Shown here in pieces: positions 56,688 through 56,800 of a stretch of DNA of 56,800 nt (positions are counted from its first letter, which is position 1; every line of letters starts with the position of its first letter). A program made the translations under genes and the position numbers. Below the pieces are notes generated by a model. The model saw nothing but the letters and a program-made list of their open reading frames with translations. It did no database searches and was not told the origin of the DNA. Origin of the DNA: Nostocales cyanobacterium LEGE 12452 (GTDB taxonomy: Bacteria > Cyanobacteriota > Cyanobacteriia > Cyanobacteriales > Nostocaceae); the NCBI GenBank assembly GCA_015206945.1, contig JADEXV010000016.1, positions 1 to 56,800 on the forward strand, read 5' to 3'.

Positions 56688-56800
56688 TTGACAAAAAAGA
56701 TGATCTATGTTTTCTAGAAAATGCCATCACCGCTAAGGTTTGCAAAAATATGCTCACGTACAACTAATGTGAACATATTTCGTTGTACTTCGTACCAATT

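Overview
The window looks like chromosomal DNA of a filamentous, heterocyst-type cyanobacterium of the Nostoc/Anabaena group. The evidence is the very frequent HIP1 octamer GCGATCGC, photosynthesis and Calvin-cycle genes (petH with a CpcD-like domain, prk, a high-light-inducible protein), a cyanobacteriochrome, and many heptameric tandem repeats (units such as ACTAATG, AGTGCTG, CTAACTC, GTCATTT) of the kind known from Nostocaceae. Most of it is core genome, broken by small decayed accessory patches.

Layout. 1-5.4 kb: the end of a GyrA/ParC-type topoisomerase subunit without a recognisable GyrA box, a GNAT acetyltransferase, a HLIP, the principal sigma factor sigA (minus), a 1.5-kb gene-free stretch and a fasciclin-domain lipoprotein. 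5.7-12.9 kb: gyrB (minus), miaA, a frameshifted DUF2281 antitoxin-like gene, glcD and a GHL10 hydrolase-like gene coupled to a membrane protein. 13.2-15.6 kb: a PAS-GAF-GAF-kinase whose first GAF is a DXCF-type cyanobacteriochrome but whose kinase core lacks the phospho-acceptor histidine and other key residues; then tRNA-Lys(CTT). 15.6-17.6 kb: an AT-rich accessory strip with a CoiA-like gene and a primase-like gene remnant cut by a 124-bp MITE with a perfect 5-bp target duplication. 17.6-24.3 kb: hom, petH, prk, metK.

24.4-34.8 kb: an ArsB/SLC13-type permease, a decayed MFS transporter, a TauE/SafE permease, a pentapeptide-repeat protein, an alpha/beta hydrolase, a compact DUF1206 / second GHL10 / DUF2358 cluster, small membrane proteins, a prohibitin-like protein and a chimeric transposase remnant made of parts of two IS families. 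34.8-40.4 kb: rnc, ftsH, a secreted conserved protein, gltX, tRNA-Asp(GTC). 40.4-47 kb: two tandem Ser/Thr kinases sharing an uncharacterised C-terminal domain, a phytase-like esterase and a TM0106-type RecB/RNase-H-like nuclease. 47-56.8 kb: a HIT gene broken in a poly-A run, a class-V aminotransferase, a glycosyltransferase, YjbQ, Nif3, small conserved cyanobacterial proteins, a beta-CASP metallo-hydrolase, a 40-codon NdhP-like small membrane gene and an IS1380 fragment.

Two themes stand out. First, the photoreceptor at 13.2 kb combines an apparently complete light-sensing module with a probably dead kinase. Second, heptad repeat arrays repeatedly run into coding sequence: they supply or abut the stop of sigA, of the permease at 24.5 kb, of petH and of the beta-CASP protein, and they contain the start codon of miaA. 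Next to petH a duplication differs by exactly three heptads, a direct trace of array growth.
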